Positions 38,643 through 49,287 are shown, counted from the stretch's first letter. The stretch is DNA of 64,000 nt from Catenuloplanes niger (GCF_031458255.1 NZ_JAVDYC010000001.1:5899001-5963000), one strand, 5' to 3'. Made by a program: numbers and translations. Notes: a model not told the origin generated them from the sequence alone.

Positions 38643-39551
38643 TCAGCCGCGGGCGGCCGCCCGGTAGCGGCCGGGGGCGGTGCCGTGGGCGCGGGTGAAG
38701 GCGCGGCTGAACGCGGGCACCGAGTGGTAGCCGACGCCGGCCGCGATCGCCTCGACCGACTGGTCCGTGGCGTGCAGGCGGGCGGCCGCCAGGTCCATCC
38801 GCCACTGCGTCAGGTAGGTGCCGGGACTCTGCCCGATGGCGGCCGGGAAGCGCCGGCTGAGCGTGGCCCGGGAGACCGCGGTCGCGGCCGCGAGCGTCCC
38901 GGTGGTCCAGTCCCGGGCCGGGTCGGCGTGGATGTGCTCCAGTGCCCGGCGGACGACCGGGTCGCCGAGCATGCCGAACCAGCTGCCGCGGTGGGCGGCC
39001 GCCCGGGTGGGCAGCCAGGCACGCAGCAACTGGATCAGCATGATGTCGACGAGGCTGTTCAGCACCGCGGTGGTGGCGATCTGCGGGCGGGACAGCTCCC
39101 GGCCGAGCATGCGGACGGTGTCGTCGCACTCGGACCCGGCGGGGACGTGCACGAGTTCGGGAAGCGCGAAGAGCAGCTGGGTCCGTACCGTGTGGTCGCA
39201 GTCGTAGACGATCGTGACGATCCGGACGTCGCCGGGCGCGGTGCCGACCCGGAGCGGCTCACCGGTCCGCTGGGACTGTGCGGTCGCCGCGCGGTCGCAG
39301 CCACCGCCGCGGGTGTCCGGCGAGTCGGCCAGCACGTGCGGGACCCGCGACGCGACCAGCACGACGTCCCCCGCGGCCAGCCGGACCGGCGGGTGCCCGT
39401 CGCGGATCAGCCACGCGTCGCCGGCGGTGACCGCGTGCAGTGCGGAGCCCGGCTCGTCGATGCCGACGGCCCAGTGCCCGCCCGCCTCCATCCGCGCGCC
39501 GAGCGAGCCGCGGACACCGGATACCTGCAGCACATCCGTCACCACGTCCAT
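38643..39551 (-). CDS. AraC-family transcriptional regulator with cupin sensor domain
   Basis: A 302-aa protein: an N-terminal cupin-like domain of the AraC_binding_6 style (SLGARMEAGGHWAVGIDEP; GDAWLIRDGHPPVRLAAGDVVLV) and a C-terminal double HTH at about 195-298 (WTTGTLAAATAVSRATLSRRFPAAIGQSPGTYLTQWRMDLAAARL; VEAIAAGVGYHSVPAFSRAFTRAHGTAPGRYR). It is divergent from the MDR oxidoreductase gene with 62 nt between them, so it likely controls that gene. Start uncertain; an in-frame start 48 nt upstream exists. Confidence 0.88.
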   Translation of the reverse strand: MDVVTDVLQVSGVRGSLGARMEAGGHWAVGIDEPGSALHAVTAGDAWLIRDGHPPVRLAAGDVVLVASRVPHVLADSPDTRGGGCDRAATAQSQRTGEPLRVGTAPGDVRIVTIVYDCDHTVRTQLLFALPELVHVPAGSECDDTVRMLGRELSRPQIATTAVLNSLVDIMLIQLLRAWLPTRAAAHRGSWFGMLGDPVVRRALEHIHADPARDWTTGTLAAATAVSRATLSRRFPAAIGQSPGTYLTQWRMDLAAARLHATDQSVEAIAAGVGYHSVPAFSRAFTRAHGTAPGRYRAAARG

Positions 39552-39613
39552 GAGGCAGAAGGATAACTTCCTGCGTCCGTTGAGCATCGACTGCCGCATG
39601 CGGGCTTCGTAGC

Positions 39614-40627
39614 GTGAACGACATGAACGACCACACGATGCGGGCGCTCGTCGCCACCGGGTACGGGGAGCCGGAGCGGCTCACGATCGCCGACCTGCCG
39701 GTCCCGCGCCCCGGACCGGGCCAGATCCAGGTGCGGATCGCCGCCGCGACCGTCAACCCGCCGGACCTGCACGCGATCTCGGGAGCGTTCGGCGACGCGC
39801 TGCCGCTGGCGTTCCCGTACGTTCCCGGCACCGAGTTCGCCGGCACCGTCACCGAGACCGGGGCGGGCGTGACCGCGTACCGCGTGGGTGACGAGGTGTT
39901 CGGCTCCGCGCTGCCCCGGCCGTTCGCACCGATCCTCGCGCATGTGCCGCGCCCGTCGCTGAGCACCGGCGCGCTGGCCGAGTACACGGTGTGCGAGGCG
40001 GACACCCCGTTGCTGGCGCACCGCCCGGCCGGCGTGCCCGCGGAGCAGGCGGCGGCGCTGGCGATCGCCGGTTCGACCGCGCAGGCGCTGCTGGACGTCA
40101 CGGAGGTGAAGCCCGGCGAGACCGTGCTGGTGATCGGCGCGACCGGCGCGGTCGGCACCACCGTGCTGCCGCTGCTGGTCGCCGCGGGCGCCCGGATCGT
40201 GGCGACCGCGGCCCGGGAGGCCGGCGCGACGCTGCTGCGCCGGCTCGGTGCCCACGAGATCATCGGGCACGACCCGGCGGAGTACCCGGCCGGTGTGGAC
40301 GTGGTGTTCAACCTGGTGCTCGAGGCCGGCCGGCTGCCGGACGCGGCCCGCGCGCTGCGGCCCGGCGGCCGGCTGGTGTCGATCGTCTATCCGGAGCCGA
40401 CCCCGGAGCAGGCCGGCCGCGACGACGTGCGGCTGCACTTCGTGTGGGACGTGGCCGGCGAGCACGGCGGCATGCGGCGCGTCGCGGAGGCGGCGGCCGC
40501 CGGCGAGCTGACGGCCGTGATCGCGGGCCGGTACCCCCTCACCGACGCGGTACGGGCGGTCGTCGACTACGCCCGTACGCACCCGCTCGGGAAGATCGTC
40601 GTGACCGGGACGGAGACCTCCGCGTGA
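39614..40627 (+). CDS. Zinc-independent MDR alcohol dehydrogenase / quinone oxidoreductase
   Basis: A 337-aa medium-chain dehydrogenase/reductase. GroES-like N-terminal half (LPVPRPGPGQIQVRIAAATVNPPDLHAISG; PYVPGTEFAGTVTETGAGV) and a Rossmann half with the NADP-binding VLVIGATGAVGTTVLPLLVAAGARIVATA. The catalytic and structural zinc cysteine clusters are absent, as in QOR-type enzymes. Ends with GTGA overlap into the enoyl-CoA hydratase gene. ATG alternatives at 39623 and 39638. Confidence 0.88.
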   Translation: MNDMNDHTMRALVATGYGEPERLTIADLPVPRPGPGQIQVRIAAATVNPPDLHAISGAFGDALPLAFPYVPGTEFAGTVTETGAGVTAYRVGDEVFGSALPRPFAPILAHVPRPSLSTGALAEYTVCEADTPLLAHRPAGVPAEQAAALAIAGSTAQALLDVTEVKPGETVLVIGATGAVGTTVLPLLVAAGARIVATAAREAGATLLRRLGAHEIIGHDPAEYPAGVDVVFNLVLEAGRLPDAARALRPGGRLVSIVYPEPTPEQAGRDDVRLHFVWDVAGEHGGMRRVAEAAAAGELTAVIAGRYPLTDAVRAVVDYARTHPLGKIVVTGTETSA

Positions 40628-41562
40628 GCACCCTCGGCGTGACCCGGGACCGTGGTGTCGTCACGGTCGTCATCGACAACCCGCCGGTCAACGTGCTCAG
40701 CCTGCCGATGATGACCGAGCTGAGGACGCTCTTCGGCGCGCTGCGCGACGACGACACCGCCCGGGTCGTGGTGTTCGAGAGCGCGGACCCGGAGTTCTTC
40801 CTCGCCCACGTCGACATGACCCTGGCCGACGACCCGGATCTGGTCGCGGCCGCGATCGCCGGCGCGCCCGCGGGCCTCAACCTGTTCCAGGCGGTCGGTG
40901 AGGCGCTGCGCACGCTGCCGCAGGTCTCGATCGTCAAGCTCGCCGGGCTGGCGCGCGGCGGCGGCGCCGAGTTCGTCGCGGCCGCCGATATGACCTTCGC
41001 GGCGATCGGCCGGGCCGGGCTCGGCCAGCTCGAGGCGCTGGGCGGCATCGTCCCCGGTGGCGGCGGTACGCAGTACCTGCTGCACCGGACCGGCCGCAAC
41101 CGCGCGCTGGAGATCGTCCTCGGCGCGGACCTGTTCGACGCGGAGACCGCCGAGCGGTACGGCTGGGTCAACCGCGCGCTGCCGGCCGGCGAGCTGGACG
41201 CGTTCGTCGACCGGCTCGCCCGCAACATCGCCGACCTGCCGGAGGGCACGATCACCGCGATCAAGCACGCGCTCCCGCCGCATGACCTGGCCGCCGGCAT
41301 GCTGCGCGAGCACGAGGCGTGGGCCGGCCAGTTCGCCCGGCCCGCCGCCGACCGGCTGTTCCGTGCCGTCCTCGCGGCCGGGGCCCAGACCCGGGACGGC
41401 GAGCGGCACATCGAGGACCTGATGCGCGGTCTGGCGGAGCCGACCGCCGGTCAGCCGGAAGGCAGCCCGGCCGCCGGTCAGCCGGAAGGCAGCCCGGCCG
41501 CCGGTCAGCCGGAAGGCAGCCCGACCGCCGGTCAGCCGGAAGGCAGCCCGACCGCCGGATAG
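40624..41562 (+). CDS. Enoyl-CoA hydratase/isomerase-family protein with repeat-expanded C-terminus
   Basis: A 312-aa crotonase-fold protein: GVVTVVIDNPPVNVLSLPMMTEL, oxyanion-hole segment VKLAGLARGGGAEFVAAADMTFAA, and LEALGGIVPGGGGTQYLLHRTGRNRALEIVLGADLFDAETAERYGWVNRALP. The core ends near residue 273. The last 38 residues are four copies of AGQPEGSP[AT], coded by a 27-bp tandem repeat. Substrate unknown. Start GTG overlaps the MDR stop, so the pair is co-translated. Confidence 0.88.
   Translation: MSTLGVTRDRGVVTVVIDNPPVNVLSLPMMTELRTLFGALRDDDTARVVVFESADPEFFLAHVDMTLADDPDLVAAAIAGAPAGLNLFQAVGEALRTLPQVSIVKLAGLARGGGAEFVAAADMTFAAIGRAGLGQLEALGGIVPGGGGTQYLLHRTGRNRALEIVLGADLFDAETAERYGWVNRALPAGELDAFVDRLARNIADLPEGTITAIKHALPPHDLAAGMLREHEAWAGQFARPAADRLFRAVLAAGAQTRDGERHIEDLMRGLAEPTAGQPEGSPAAGQPEGSPAAGQPEGSPTAGQPEGSPTAG
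41446..41558 (+). repeat. 27-bp tandem repeat in the 3' end of the enoyl-CoA hydratase gene
   Basis: Four copies beginning GCCGGTCAGCCGGAAGGCAG at 41446, 41473, 41500 and 41527. Related but decayed GCCGGTCGCCGGACAG units continue past the stop codon to about 41720, so coding and non-coding parts look like one array. Confidence 0.95.
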
Positions 41563-41750
41563 CGAGCGGGAAACCGGTCGCCGGACGGCGAGAGAAGCCG
41601 GGTCGACCGGACAGCGGGAGGGGCCGGTCGCCGGACAGTGAGCCGGGAGCCCGGCCGCCGAGGAGCGTGACGGGCCGTCGCCGGGCAGCGAGAAGCGAGT
41701 CCGACCGCCGGACAGCGGGACGAGAGCGCCCCCTCGGGGTTCGTGGTGAC
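41563..41750. other. Decayed GC repeats downstream of the enoyl-CoA hydratase gene
   Basis: Variants of CCGGTCGCCGGACAGCGAG recur with irregular spacing. No gene seen in the 332-bp gap to the malic enzyme gene, which also holds element copy E. Confidence 0.55.
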
Positions 41751-41850
41751 CACCCGCTGACCGGCAGGGAGGCCGCCCGCGGCCGACCGGTGCCCGCGGG
41801 AGCACTCGGAACGCGATCACGCCGGAAGCGGGAAAATCTGGTTCGGCACG
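41750..41850 (-). repeat. 3'-end element, copy E (downstream of the malic enzyme gene)
   Basis: Minus-strand copy, reading in the same direction as the malic enzyme gene and starting about 45 nt after its stop: CCAGATTTTCCCGCTTCCGG, then GTGCTCCCGCGGGCACCGGT, CGGCCGCGGGCGGCCTCCCT, and a tail ending GGTGGTCACCACGAA like copy A. Confidence 0.85.
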
Positions 41851-41894
41851 GGTGGGCGCGGCCGCGGACGATTTCGCGGTCGCGCCCGGATCCG

Positions 41895-43355
<1,461 letters not shown>

Positions 43356-43516
43356 CGGTCCTCCCAGGTTGTACGGCGATGTACCGCTCCTGATTCTTGT
43401 CCTCTACCCGAACGGGATCGTTTCGGGGTCGTACCGACGGGTAGACGCGCGGGGGCGATTTATGAGTGCACTGAGCCGGGGAGCGTGCAACCATCGAGGT
43501 CTGAGGAGGGAATTAC

Positions 43517-44980
43517 TTGCCTAACAACCGCACAGCGTCAACCTCTGAGCCCGACTTCGACGAGATCGACCTGTGGGACGACGAGGATCAGAACACCGAC
43601 GACGACGTGACGACCGGTGAGCTGGAGCTGGAGGACAGGCACGCCCTGCGCCGCGTGGCGGGTCTCAGCACCGAGCTCACCGACGTCACCGAGGTCGAGT
43701 ACCGCCAGCTCCGCCTGGAGCGGGTTGTGCTGATCGGCGTCTGGACCGGCAGTTCCGTCACCGAGGCGGAGAACTCGCTCACCGAGCTTGCCGCGCTGGC
43801 CGAGACCGCCGGGTCGCAGATCCTGGAGGGGCTGATCCAGCGGCGCAGCCGGCCGGACCCGGCCACGTTCATCGGCCGCGGAAAGGTCGAGGAGCTGGGT
43901 GCGGTCGTCCGGGAGACCGGTGCCGACACCGTCATCTGCGACGGTGAGCTGTCCCCGTCCCAGCTGCGCAACCTGGAGCAGCAGGTCAAGGTCAAGGTCG
44001 TCGACCGGACGGCGCTGATCCTGGACATCTTCGCCCAGCACGCCAAGAGCAAGGAGGGCAAGGCGCAGGTCGAGCTGGCGCAGCTCGAGTACCTGGTGCC
44101 GCGCCTCCGGGGCTGGGGTGAGTCGCTGTCCCGCCAGGCCGGTGGTGCCGGTGGTGGCGCGAGCGGCGGCGGCGTCGGCCTGCGCGGTCCCGGTGAGACG
44201 AAGCTGGAGATCGACCGGCGGCGCATCCGGACCCGCATCGCCCGCCTGCGGCGGGAGATCAAGGCGATGAAGACGGTACGGGAGACCAAGCGTGCCCGGC
44301 GCACGCGGCGCTCGGTGCCCGCGGTCGCCATCGCCGGCTACACCAACGCCGGCAAGTCCAGCCTGCTGAACAAGCTGACCAACGCGGGCGTGCTGGTGGA
44401 GAACGCGCTGTTCGCCACGCTCGACCCGACCACCCGCCGGGCGTACGCGTCGGACGGCCGGGTCTACACGCTGTCCGACACGGTCGGCTTCGTCCGGCAC
44501 CTGCCGCACCAGATCGTGGAGGCGTTCCGCTCCACGCTCGAGGAGGTCGCGGAGGCGGACGTGGTGGTGCACGTGGTGGACGGCTCGCATCCGGACCCGG
44601 AGGAGCAGCTGCGCGCGGTGCGTGAGGTGCTGGCCGAGGTGGGCGCGGACCGGCTGCCGGAGCTGCTGGTGGTCAACAAGACCGACGCGGCCGACGAGGA
44701 GACGCTGCTCCGCCTCAAGCGCGAGTGGCCGGACGCGATCTTCGTGTCCGCGCACACCGGCCGCGGCATCGACGAGCTGCGGTCCGCGATCGAGGGACGC
44801 CTGCCGCGCCCGGCCGTGGAGATCCGCGTCACGGTGCCGTACGACCGGGGTGACCTGGTCGCGCAGGTACATCGCCGCGGCGAGGTGCTCAGCACCGCGC
44901 ACACCGGCGAGGGTACGGAGATGCACGTTCGGGTCGATGAGGCGCTCGCCGCCGAGCTGTCACGGTGGGTAACCGGCTGA
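43517..44980 (+). CDS. hflX: Ribosome-associated GTPase HflX
   Basis: A 487-aa GTPase that splits stalled ribosomes. The HflX N-terminal domain (ERVVLIGVWTGSSVTEAENSLTELAALAETAG; RPDPATFIGRGKVEEL) and glycine-rich linker (GGAGGGASGGGVGLRGPGETKLEIDRRRIR) precede the G domain: G1 GYTNAGKSS, G3 DTVGFVRHLPHQIVEAF, G4 NKTD. TTG start with GAGGAGG 7-8 nt upstream. An acidic N-terminal extension (DFDEIDLWDDEDQNTDDD) is usual in actinobacteria. Confidence 0.95.
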   Translation: MPNNRTASTSEPDFDEIDLWDDEDQNTDDDVTTGELELEDRHALRRVAGLSTELTDVTEVEYRQLRLERVVLIGVWTGSSVTEAENSLTELAALAETAGSQILEGLIQRRSRPDPATFIGRGKVEELGAVVRETGADTVICDGELSPSQLRNLEQQVKVKVVDRTALILDIFAQHAKSKEGKAQVELAQLEYLVPRLRGWGESLSRQAGGAGGGASGGGVGLRGPGETKLEIDRRRIRTRIARLRREIKAMKTVRETKRARRTRRSVPAVAIAGYTNAGKSSLLNKLTNAGVLVENALFATLDPTTRRAYASDGRVYTLSDTVGFVRHLPHQIVEAFRSTLEEVAEADVVVHVVDGSHPDPEEQLRAVREVLAEVGADRLPELLVVNKTDAADEETLLRLKREWPDAIFVSAHTGRGIDELRSAIEGRLPRPAVEIRVTVPYDRGDLVAQVHRRGEVLSTAHTGEGTEMHVRVDEALAAELSRWVTG

Positions 44981-45013
44981 CGTTTCTTATTGTCCGGGTT
45001 TGTAGTTGTCTGT

Positions 45014-45049
45014 GGGTGCGATGCGGCGCGTGAGGGCGGCATCGCACCC
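45014..45049 (+). terminator. Hairpin 3' of hflX
   Basis: Perfect 11-bp stem GGGTGCGATGC / GCATCGCACCC with a 14-nt loop, 33 nt after the hflX stop. No T tract. Confidence 0.7.
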
Positions 45050-45116
45050 GGTGTGTGTCAGTCGGCTTTGATCGGCGTGTAACCAAGGTTCGAGGATGGC
45101 GTGCGAGACTAGCCGG

Positions 45117-47771
45117 ATGCGGCGTGCGGTTTCATCGATTGTTGTGGCGTTCGGGCTGGTCGCTGCCATGCCGTCGAACGCGCTCGCGGCGGCGGTCGCG
45201 GCGCCCGCGAAGGGCCAGGAGGTGTGCAAGCTCTCCGACCAGGTGCTGGCCGAGCTCTCCGGCCTCGCCGCCTACGAGGACGGCTACTTCGTCATCAACG
45301 ACGGCTCCGACAACCCCGCCGAGGCCACCAAGGTCTTCTACCTGGACGGCAAGTGCAAGCTCCAGGGCAATCGGACCATCGAGTACCCCGGCGAGCCCGC
45401 GGACACCGAGGACATGGTGCTCTCGCCGGACAGCAAGACGCTGTGGGTCGGCGACGTCGGTGACAACGAGGGCAAGCGCCCCACGATCGGGCTCTTCAAG
45501 ATCGATCTGACCGCGGAGGACCCGAAGCCGGTCTACTACCCGGTGCGCTATCCCGGTGACAACGCGCCGAACGCCGAGGCCCTGCTGGTCAACGGCGACG
45601 GCACGCCGATCGTGGTGACCAAGGAAGCGGCGGTCGCCCACTTCTGGATCCCGTCCGCGCCGCTCGAGAAGACCCCGGACGGCATCGAGCTCAAGCAGGC
45701 CGGCGAGTGGAAGATCCCGCTGACCGAGACGAGCACCTGGCTCGGCGTGCCGGGCCGGCTCGCGGTCACCGGCGGCGCGGTCGCACCCGGCGGCGCGAAG
45801 GTGGCGCTCCGGACGTACGCGGACGCCTTCGAGTGGGACGTGCAGAACGGCGACGTCATCGCGGCCGTGACCGGCGGCGAACCGCGGATCACCGGGCTGC
45901 CCGACGAGTCGTTCGGTGAGGCGATCACCTACACCGCGGACGGCGCCTCGTACGTCACGGTCTCCGAGGTGTCACCCGGCCAGACGTTCGCCAAGGACAC
46001 GCCCAAGCTGCTGAAGTACGCGCCGATCGACAACTCGGTCCAGGCCGCGACCAGCGAGAACGGCGGCCAGGGCGACGACCGCGCGCTGTGGGAGAAGCTG
46101 TCGCTCGGCCAGATCACCGCCGTGGTCGTGTCCGTCGGTGTCGTGGGCCTGCTCATGCTGGTCGGCGGCATCGCCGGCATCGTGCTGTTCCGGCGCCGCC
46201 ACCCGGCCCCGGACGAGGAGGAGTCGCCGGCCAAGGCCGCGTCCGACGCCGGTTCCGGCGACGGTGACTCGCCGGAGCTGAGCGGCGGCTTCGGACCGGA
46301 CTCCTCGGGCGCGAACCGGCGCGAGCCGGCGGCCGCGGGCGCGGTGTACGGCGCGGGCGGCGCCGCCCGGTCCGGTGGCGTCTACGGCGGCGGCCCGGCC
46401 GGCCTGAACGGTGGCGGTTCCGGCGCGGTCTACGGCGGCGCCGGGAGCGGCAACGGCTCCGGCGGCGGAGCGGCGCGCAGCGGCGGTGGCGTGTACGGCG
46501 GCGGCCCGGCCGGCCTGAACGGCGGCGGTTCCGGCGCGGTCTACGGCGCGGGCGCGGGCCCGGTCGACGGCGGCGGTAAGGCCGGCGCGGGCAAGGCCGG
46601 CGGCGGTGTCTACGGCGGCGGTCCCGCCGGTATGAACGGTGGCGGTTCCGGCGCGGTCTACGGCGCCGGCGGCGGTGACGGTCGCGGCCCCGCGCAGCCG
46701 GGTGGCCCCGCTCAGGGCCCGCGCGGCGGCGGCCCGGCCGGCGGACCCGGTGGCGGCCCACGCGGTGGTCGCGGTCCGCAGGATCCGCAGCAGAGCGGCG
46801 GCGTCTACGGCGGCGGCCCGGCCGGGATGAACGGCGGTGGCTCCGGCGCGGTCTACGGCGCGGGCGGAGGCGGCGGTCAGGGCGGCGGCGGTCCGGTCGG
46901 TGGTCCGGTCGGTGGTCCGGGCGGTGGTCGTGGGCCCGGCGGCGGTCGTGGGCCCGGCGGTCCGGTCGGCGGCCCCCGCGGTGGTGCTCAAGGCGGTCCG
47001 GGTGGTCCCCGTGGCGCCGCTCCGGGCGGTCCGGGCGCTGGTCCGGGCGGTCCGGTCGTCGCGCCGGGCGGTCCCGGCGGCGGTCCGGGCGGTCCCGGCG
47101 GTGGTCCGCGTGGTGGCGGCGGTGGCCCGCGTGGTGGCGGCCCGGCCGGTCCCGGTGGTCCTGCCGGTCCCGGTGGTCCTGCCGGTCCCGGTGGTCCTAC
47201 CGGTCCCGGTGGTCCGCGAGGCGCGGCTCCGGGCGGAGCCGGTCCCCGTGGCGGTTCGGCCGGTCCGCGAGGCCCGCAGCAGAGCGGCGGAAATCCGCTG
47301 CAGAGCGGTGCCATCCCGCCGGCCGGGCGCGGCCCGCAGCAGGGCGGTGGAAACCCGCCGGCCGGGCGTGGCCCGCGGCAGGGCGGTGGCGTGCCGCCGG
47401 CCGGGCGTGGTCCGCAGCAGAGCGGCGGAAATCCGCAGCAGAGCGGCGGCATCCCCCAGGCCGGACGCGGTCCGCAGCAGGGCGGTCGTGGTCCGCAGCA
47501 GGGCGCGCGCGGCCCCCAGCAGGGCGGTGGCCCGCAGCAGGGTGGTCGTGGCCCGCAGCAGCCGGGCGGGCGCGGTCCGCAGCAGGGCGGTGGCCGTCCG
47601 CCGCGCCAGGGCGGCGGCAGCGGTGTCTACGGCGGCGGTCCGGCCGGCATGAACGGCGGTGGCTCCGGCGCCGTCTACGGCGCCGACGGTGAGCGGAGCG
47701 GTGGCCACGACCGCGACGACCAGCGCGGCGGTTACCCGCAGAACCCGCCCTACGACGACCGCCGGCGCTGA
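45117..47771 (+). CDS. Single-pass membrane protein: extracellular propeller-like domain plus giant Gly/Pro/Tyr repeat tail
   Basis: An 884-aa protein of unknown function. A signal peptide (MRRAVSSIVVAFGLVAAMPSNALA) is followed by an extracytoplasmic domain to about residue 330 with WD/NHL-like strands (FVINDGSDNPAEATKVFYLDG; MVLSPDSKTLWVGDVGDNEGKRPTIGLFKI). A TM helix lies at about 332-360 (ITAVVVSVGVVGLLMLVGGIAGIVLF), followed by RRRH stop-transfer. The cytosolic tail of about 520 aa has five copies of GVYGGGPAG[LM]NGGGSGAVYG separated by GGP and RGPQQGG runs. An alternative ATG at 45096 adds 7 residues. Confidence 0.8.
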   Translation: MRRAVSSIVVAFGLVAAMPSNALAAAVAAPAKGQEVCKLSDQVLAELSGLAAYEDGYFVINDGSDNPAEATKVFYLDGKCKLQGNRTIEYPGEPADTEDMVLSPDSKTLWVGDVGDNEGKRPTIGLFKIDLTAEDPKPVYYPVRYPGDNAPNAEALLVNGDGTPIVVTKEAAVAHFWIPSAPLEKTPDGIELKQAGEWKIPLTETSTWLGVPGRLAVTGGAVAPGGAKVALRTYADAFEWDVQNGDVIAAVTGGEPRITGLPDESFGEAITYTADGASYVTVSEVSPGQTFAKDTPKLLKYAPIDNSVQAATSENGGQGDDRALWEKLSLGQITAVVVSVGVVGLLMLVGGIAGIVLFRRRHPAPDEEESPAKAASDAGSGDGDSPELSGGFGPDSSGANRREPAAAGAVYGAGGAARSGGVYGGGPAGLNGGGSGAVYGGAGSGNGSGGGAARSGGGVYGGGPAGLNGGGSGAVYGAGAGPVDGGGKAGAGKAGGGVYGGGPAGMNGGGSGAVYGAGGGDGRGPAQPGGPAQGPRGGGPAGGPGGGPRGGRGPQDPQQSGGVYGGGPAGMNGGGSGAVYGAGGGGGQGGGGPVGGPVGGPGGGRGPGGGRGPGGPVGGPRGGAQGGPGGPRGAAPGGPGAGPGGPVVAPGGPGGGPGGPGGGPRGGGGGPRGGGPAGPGGPAGPGGPAGPGGPTGPGGPRGAAPGGAGPRGGSAGPRGPQQSGGNPLQSGAIPPAGRGPQQGGGNPPAGRGPRQGGGVPPAGRGPQQSGGNPQQSGGIPQAGRGPQQGGRGPQQGARGPQQGGGPQQGGRGPQQPGGRGPQQGGGRPPRQGGGSGVYGGGPAGMNGGGSGAVYGADGERSGGHDRDDQRGGYPQNPPYDDRRR
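46375..47690 (+). repeat. Repeat tract coding the VYGGGP/GGP/PQQGG tail
   Basis: A unit coding GVYGGGPAGxNGGGSGAVYG begins near 46378, 46488, 46605, 46798 and 47620. Between the last two, shorter GGTCCGGGCGG and CGTGGTCCGCAGCAG repeats dominate. Frame is kept throughout. Confidence 0.9.
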
Positions 47772-48227
47772 GCTGACCCGCCCTGCGAGGGCTGATCCGT
47801 CCCGCGGGAGCTGATCCGTCCCGCAGGAGCCGACCCGCCCCGCGGGGATGCGGCCGGCGGAGCTACGGGAAACCGATGTCCCGGGTGCGGCCTCCACGGC
47901 CAACGGAGCCCACACCCCGGACGTTCGTCACCGGGCTTGGGATTCGTGATCGGTCCCGGCGTTCGTGGCGGGTGCCGGCGTTCATCGCCGGTCCCAGATT
48001 TCGTCGCCGGTCCCGGCGTGGGGCGCGGTCCGGGCGTGTGCGCGGTCCCGGTGTGGGCGCGGTCCCGGTGTGTGCGGCCCCGGCGCGGCGTCGCCGGTGT
48101 GCGCGGCCCCGGCGCGGCGTCGCCGGTGCGCGCCCGGCCCGATGGTTCGCTACGGCGCCGCCGGCTGGTGTGCGGCGCCGTGCCTCAGCTTGTCGTGTCT
48201 CAGCTGCCGTGACGCAGCTGTGGGGAC
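47772..48227. other. 456-bp gap with GGTCCCGG/GTGCGCGG repeats before lexA
   Basis: Convergent end of the repeat-tail gene and lexA. From about 47950 to 48130 the sequence is variants of GGTCCCGGCGTGNGCGC, partly a 44-bp duplication (GTGTGCGGCCCCGGCGCGGC). No gene or clear terminator seen. Confidence 0.6.
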
Positions 48228-49007
48228 TCAGATCCGGCGGAGCACGGCCACGACGCGGCCGATGATGGACGCGTCGTCGCCCGGGATCGGGTCGAACGCC
48301 GGATTCGCCGGCATCAGCCAGACGTGCCCGTCGCGGCGGCGGTAGGTCTTCACCGTGGCCTCGCCGTCCAGCATCGCGGCGACGATCTCGCCGGAGTCCG
48401 CGTTCGGCTGCTGGCGCACCACGACCCAGTCGCCGTCGCAGATCGCGGCGTCGATCATCGAGTCGCCCTTGACCTTCAGCATGAAGACCTCGCCCTCGCC
48501 GACCAGCTCGCGCGGCAGCGGGAAGACCTCCTCCACCGCCTGCTCGGCCAGGATCGGGCCACCGGCAGCGATCCGGCCCAGCATCGGCACGAACGCCGGC
48601 GTGGGCCGCTGGGCGCGGGCCGCCTCGTCGTCGATCATGTCGGCCGGCGGCCGGACGTCGACGGCGCGCGGCCGGTTCGGGTCGCGGCGCAGGAAGCCCT
48701 TCCGCTCCAGCTCCTTCAGCTGGTACGCGACGGAGGACGGCGAGACGAGGCCGACCGCCTCGCCGATCTCCCGGACGCTCGGCGGGTACCCGTACTTCTC
48801 CACCCATTCGCGGATGAACTCGAGGATCTTGCGCTGGCGCGCCGTGAGGTCCGCGGAGACCAGGTCGGGGAAGCTGCTGACCGGCTGCACCGGCCGCAGG
48901 TGCGGGGCCGCGGCCCGTTGCCGCCCGGCGCCGCGCTTGCCCGCGGCGGGCGCGCTCTTGCCCTGCTGCTCCTGCTCCGGATGCTTGCTCCGGTCGTCGG
49001 TTGACAC
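48228..49007 (-). CDS. lexA: SOS repressor LexA
   Basis: A 259-aa autocleaving repressor. Winged HTH at about 50-115 ([56 protein letters not shown]). The cleavage site is Ala148-Gly149 in [10 protein letters not shown], and the catalytic dyad is Ser183 (VKGDSMIDA) with Lys220 (GEATVKTY). The N-terminal 45 residues are a basic, Gln/Ala-rich extension common in this lineage. GTG start with AGGGAGGA upstream. Divergent from the LysM gene across three LexA-box-like sites. Confidence 0.96.
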   Translation of the reverse strand: MSTDDRSKHPEQEQQGKSAPAAGKRGAGRQRAAAPHLRPVQPVSSFPDLVSADLTARQRKILEFIREWVEKYGYPPSVREIGEAVGLVSPSSVAYQLKELERKGFLRRDPNRPRAVDVRPPADMIDDEAARAQRPTPAFVPMLGRIAAGGPILAEQAVEEVFPLPRELVGEGEVFMLKVKGDSMIDAAICDGDWVVVRQQPNADSGEIVAAMLDGEATVKTYRRRDGHVWLMPANPAFDPIPGDDASIIGRVVAVLRRI

Positions 49008-49287
49008 GTCCGTCCTCCCTGGTCGGTGAGTGCCTGGTGCGGCACCTGGTCGCGGATGCGCGGTGGGGAAGTGCGCAAGAGCGACCGATAAGTTCGGGAG
49101 TTCGCCCTACGGGCCGCGGCCGCCGGGCGCCGATGTCGCGTCCGGTGGTGCGGCCCCGCCGAGCCGAGTGGGGAAGTCCGGTTCGGCGTGGTGACCCCTC
49201 TGTGCGCAAACGGTAATGGTGAAATCCCACTTCTTCAAACATCTGTACGAGATTTGGGCGGCGTGTCGTGCTTTCGAGTCTCGACAT

